The position numbers were made by a program, and so were the translations under genes. From the NCBI GenBank assembly GCA_913057195.1, contig CAJXNL010000007.1, positions 25,767 through 89,766 of the forward strand: DNA of 64,000 bases, given 5' to 3'. This stretch comes from an uncultured Wenzhouxiangella sp. (GTDB taxonomy: Bacteria > Pseudomonadota > Gammaproteobacteria > Xanthomonadales > Wenzhouxiangellaceae). Under the pieces are notes generated by a model. It was not told the origin of the DNA. It saw nothing but the letters and a program-made list of their open reading frames with translations, and searched no databases. Positions 63,299 to 64,000 of the stretch are shown one piece after another; the first letter of the stretch is position 1, and every line of letters begins with the position of its first letter.

Positions 63299-64000
63299 TC
63301 AAGCTTTTTTCAGTTGATGTATCCAGATCTGAGTGGCTGGAATGCCAATCGCGGCCGGTGCGATCCACGGGATCACTTGCCAAAATCCTTCAAGTGAATA
63401 GCCAAATAGCCGATTGGCACCAAAGACCGCAAAAGCGGTGTGGAACGCGATGCCGGCACCCAGCATCGCCGCCAGATGCTCATACAGCCAAGTTTTGGTT
63501 TCGTGCCGCGATCGGTGGAACAGCCGGAGCATGCTCACGCCAATGCTCAACCCAATGGGTGATAGCGCCAGCAAGATCATCATATTGGGGGGTCGCCAAT
63601 ACAGTGCCCAACCGATCACCGCCGCGCTGGATGCGATGCCCAACCATGCCAGCGTAATTCGATAGGGGGTTTTTAACTCGGAGAGATCACGCTTATGACG
63701 CAACACCGCGATGCCATGAGACAAGGGCAGACCGGTGACGATTGCCAAATAAGCCAAGAACAATAAAAACGCCCAATCGTTGGGTCGATCTTCAGGACCC
63801 AGGCCTGCGTTTAACAAGGTCGCATAATACAACCCGACAGCGATTAGAGCCGAAGCAATGACCACCCACCCGCAGTATCGAAACGTTTGACCCAACCGAC
63901 GGTGGGGTTGACTGCCTTTGGCTGTAAACACAGGCACCCAAAAAGCCAACAGACCGATTGACCCAATGGCAATGTGCAGCCATCGGTTTGTTTCTAGCCA
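63299..64000 (-). CDS. Multi-helix membrane protein, 5' end outside window
   Basis: The frame is open from the window edge to a stop at 63299, so the N-terminus lies beyond 64000 and the visible part is about 233 residues. It has about seven hydrophobic helices. A conserved-looking segment FWVPVFTAKGSQPHRRLGQTF resembles the beginning of DUF2306-like or related membrane proteins, in which a His pair sits near the membrane. HTAFAVFGANRLFG is near the end. No function can be assigned. It follows the tRNA region on the opposite strand. Confidence 0.7.
   Translation of the reverse strand, partial: WLETNRWLHIAIGSIGLLAFWVPVFTAKGSQPHRRLGQTFRYCGWVVIASALIAVGLYYATLLNAGLGPEDRPNDWAFLLFLAYLAIVTGLPLSHGIAVLRHKRDLSELKTPYRITLAWLGIASSAAVIGWALYWRPPNMMILLALSPIGLSIGVSMLRLFHRSRHETKTWLYEHLAAMLGAGIAFHTAFAVFGANRLFGYSLEGFWQVIPWIAPAAIGIPATQIWIHQLKKA

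Noticed and set aside
63205..63657. A 150-codon plus-strand open frame starting in the tRNA CCA
   Set aside because: It begins inside the tRNA and runs antisense to a membrane protein with clear helices; no family.

Overview
The window looks like a chromosomal segment of a free-living, aerobic, probably marine gammaproteobacterium of moderately high GC content. Several things point that way: homodimeric AceE with single-lipoyl AceF, UbiK, the EF-P paralogue EfpL, ZapE, a glnA-ntrB-ntrC cluster, an Anr/FNR-type regulator, a TonB-dependent cobalamin receptor under a B12 riboswitch, a membrane FadE-type acyl-CoA dehydrogenase and cytochrome c5. No prophage, plasmid functions, CRISPR array or intact insertion sequence was seen. 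Genus-level assignment cannot be made from the sequence alone.

Layout. 1-3.0 kb (minus strand): a truncated trmH, a DUF4426 gene, yggT, proC and yggS, tightly packed. 3.0-5.6 kb (plus): a candidate regulator-controlled promoter and a leader that ends in a strong terminator, then a ColR-like response regulator, its sensor kinase and a zinc-ribbon membrane protein. 5.6-6.8 kb (minus): an unrecognised exported beta-rich protein. 6.9-23 kb (plus): a long central-carbon cluster, tkt-gap-pgk-pyk-fba(class I)-maeB, then aceE-aceF-lpd. A secreted serine hydrolase lies antisense between maeB and aceE. 23-24.4 kb (minus): an SLC13-type anion symporter. 24.5-33.7 kb (plus): a lipid-related envelope block made of an extracellular lipase lipoprotein, a DUF1302 protein, a DUF1329 protein, a YCF48-like beta-propeller and an RND/MMPL exporter.

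33.7-39.7 kb: a lipid A-type acyltransferase, dtd, then the nitrogen cluster glnA-ntrB-ntrC (minus) and a PEBP-family gene. 39.8-46.1 kb: a secreted M14 metallopeptidase, an FNR-like regulator, a cold-shock protein with its own terminator, two lipoproteins and an EamA permease. 46.0-49.2 kb: ubiK, a P-II protein, an M1-type peptidase lipoprotein and sufT. 49.2-52.4 kb (minus): a cobalamin riboswitch driving a BtuB-like receptor and apbE. 52.4-60.2 kb: fadE, an alpha/beta hydrolase divergent from a TetR regulator, zapE, a second hydrolase, cytochrome c5 and a FAD amine oxidase-like enzyme. 60.3-64 kb: an unrecognised secreted protein, efpL, uppP, tRNA-Arg(CCG), a possible IS-end remnant and a truncated membrane protein.

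The most interesting signals are these. (i) NtrC carries GAFPGA in place of the sigma54-contacting GAFTGA loop, and the glnA upstream region has no recognisable -24/-12 promoter but does have a good sigma70 candidate. This suggests a rewired nitrogen switch. (ii) The FNR homologue keeps three of the four Fe-S cysteines but has Arg where FNR has Cys122. (iii) A direct-repeat regulator box, promoter, mini-ORF and terminator stand in front of the ColR-like gene, a candidate small RNA or attenuator. (iv) A small leader ORF is apparently coupled to a TTG start of tkt. (v) The lipase/DUF1302/DUF1329/YCF48/RND block may be a trans-envelope lipid-handling system.
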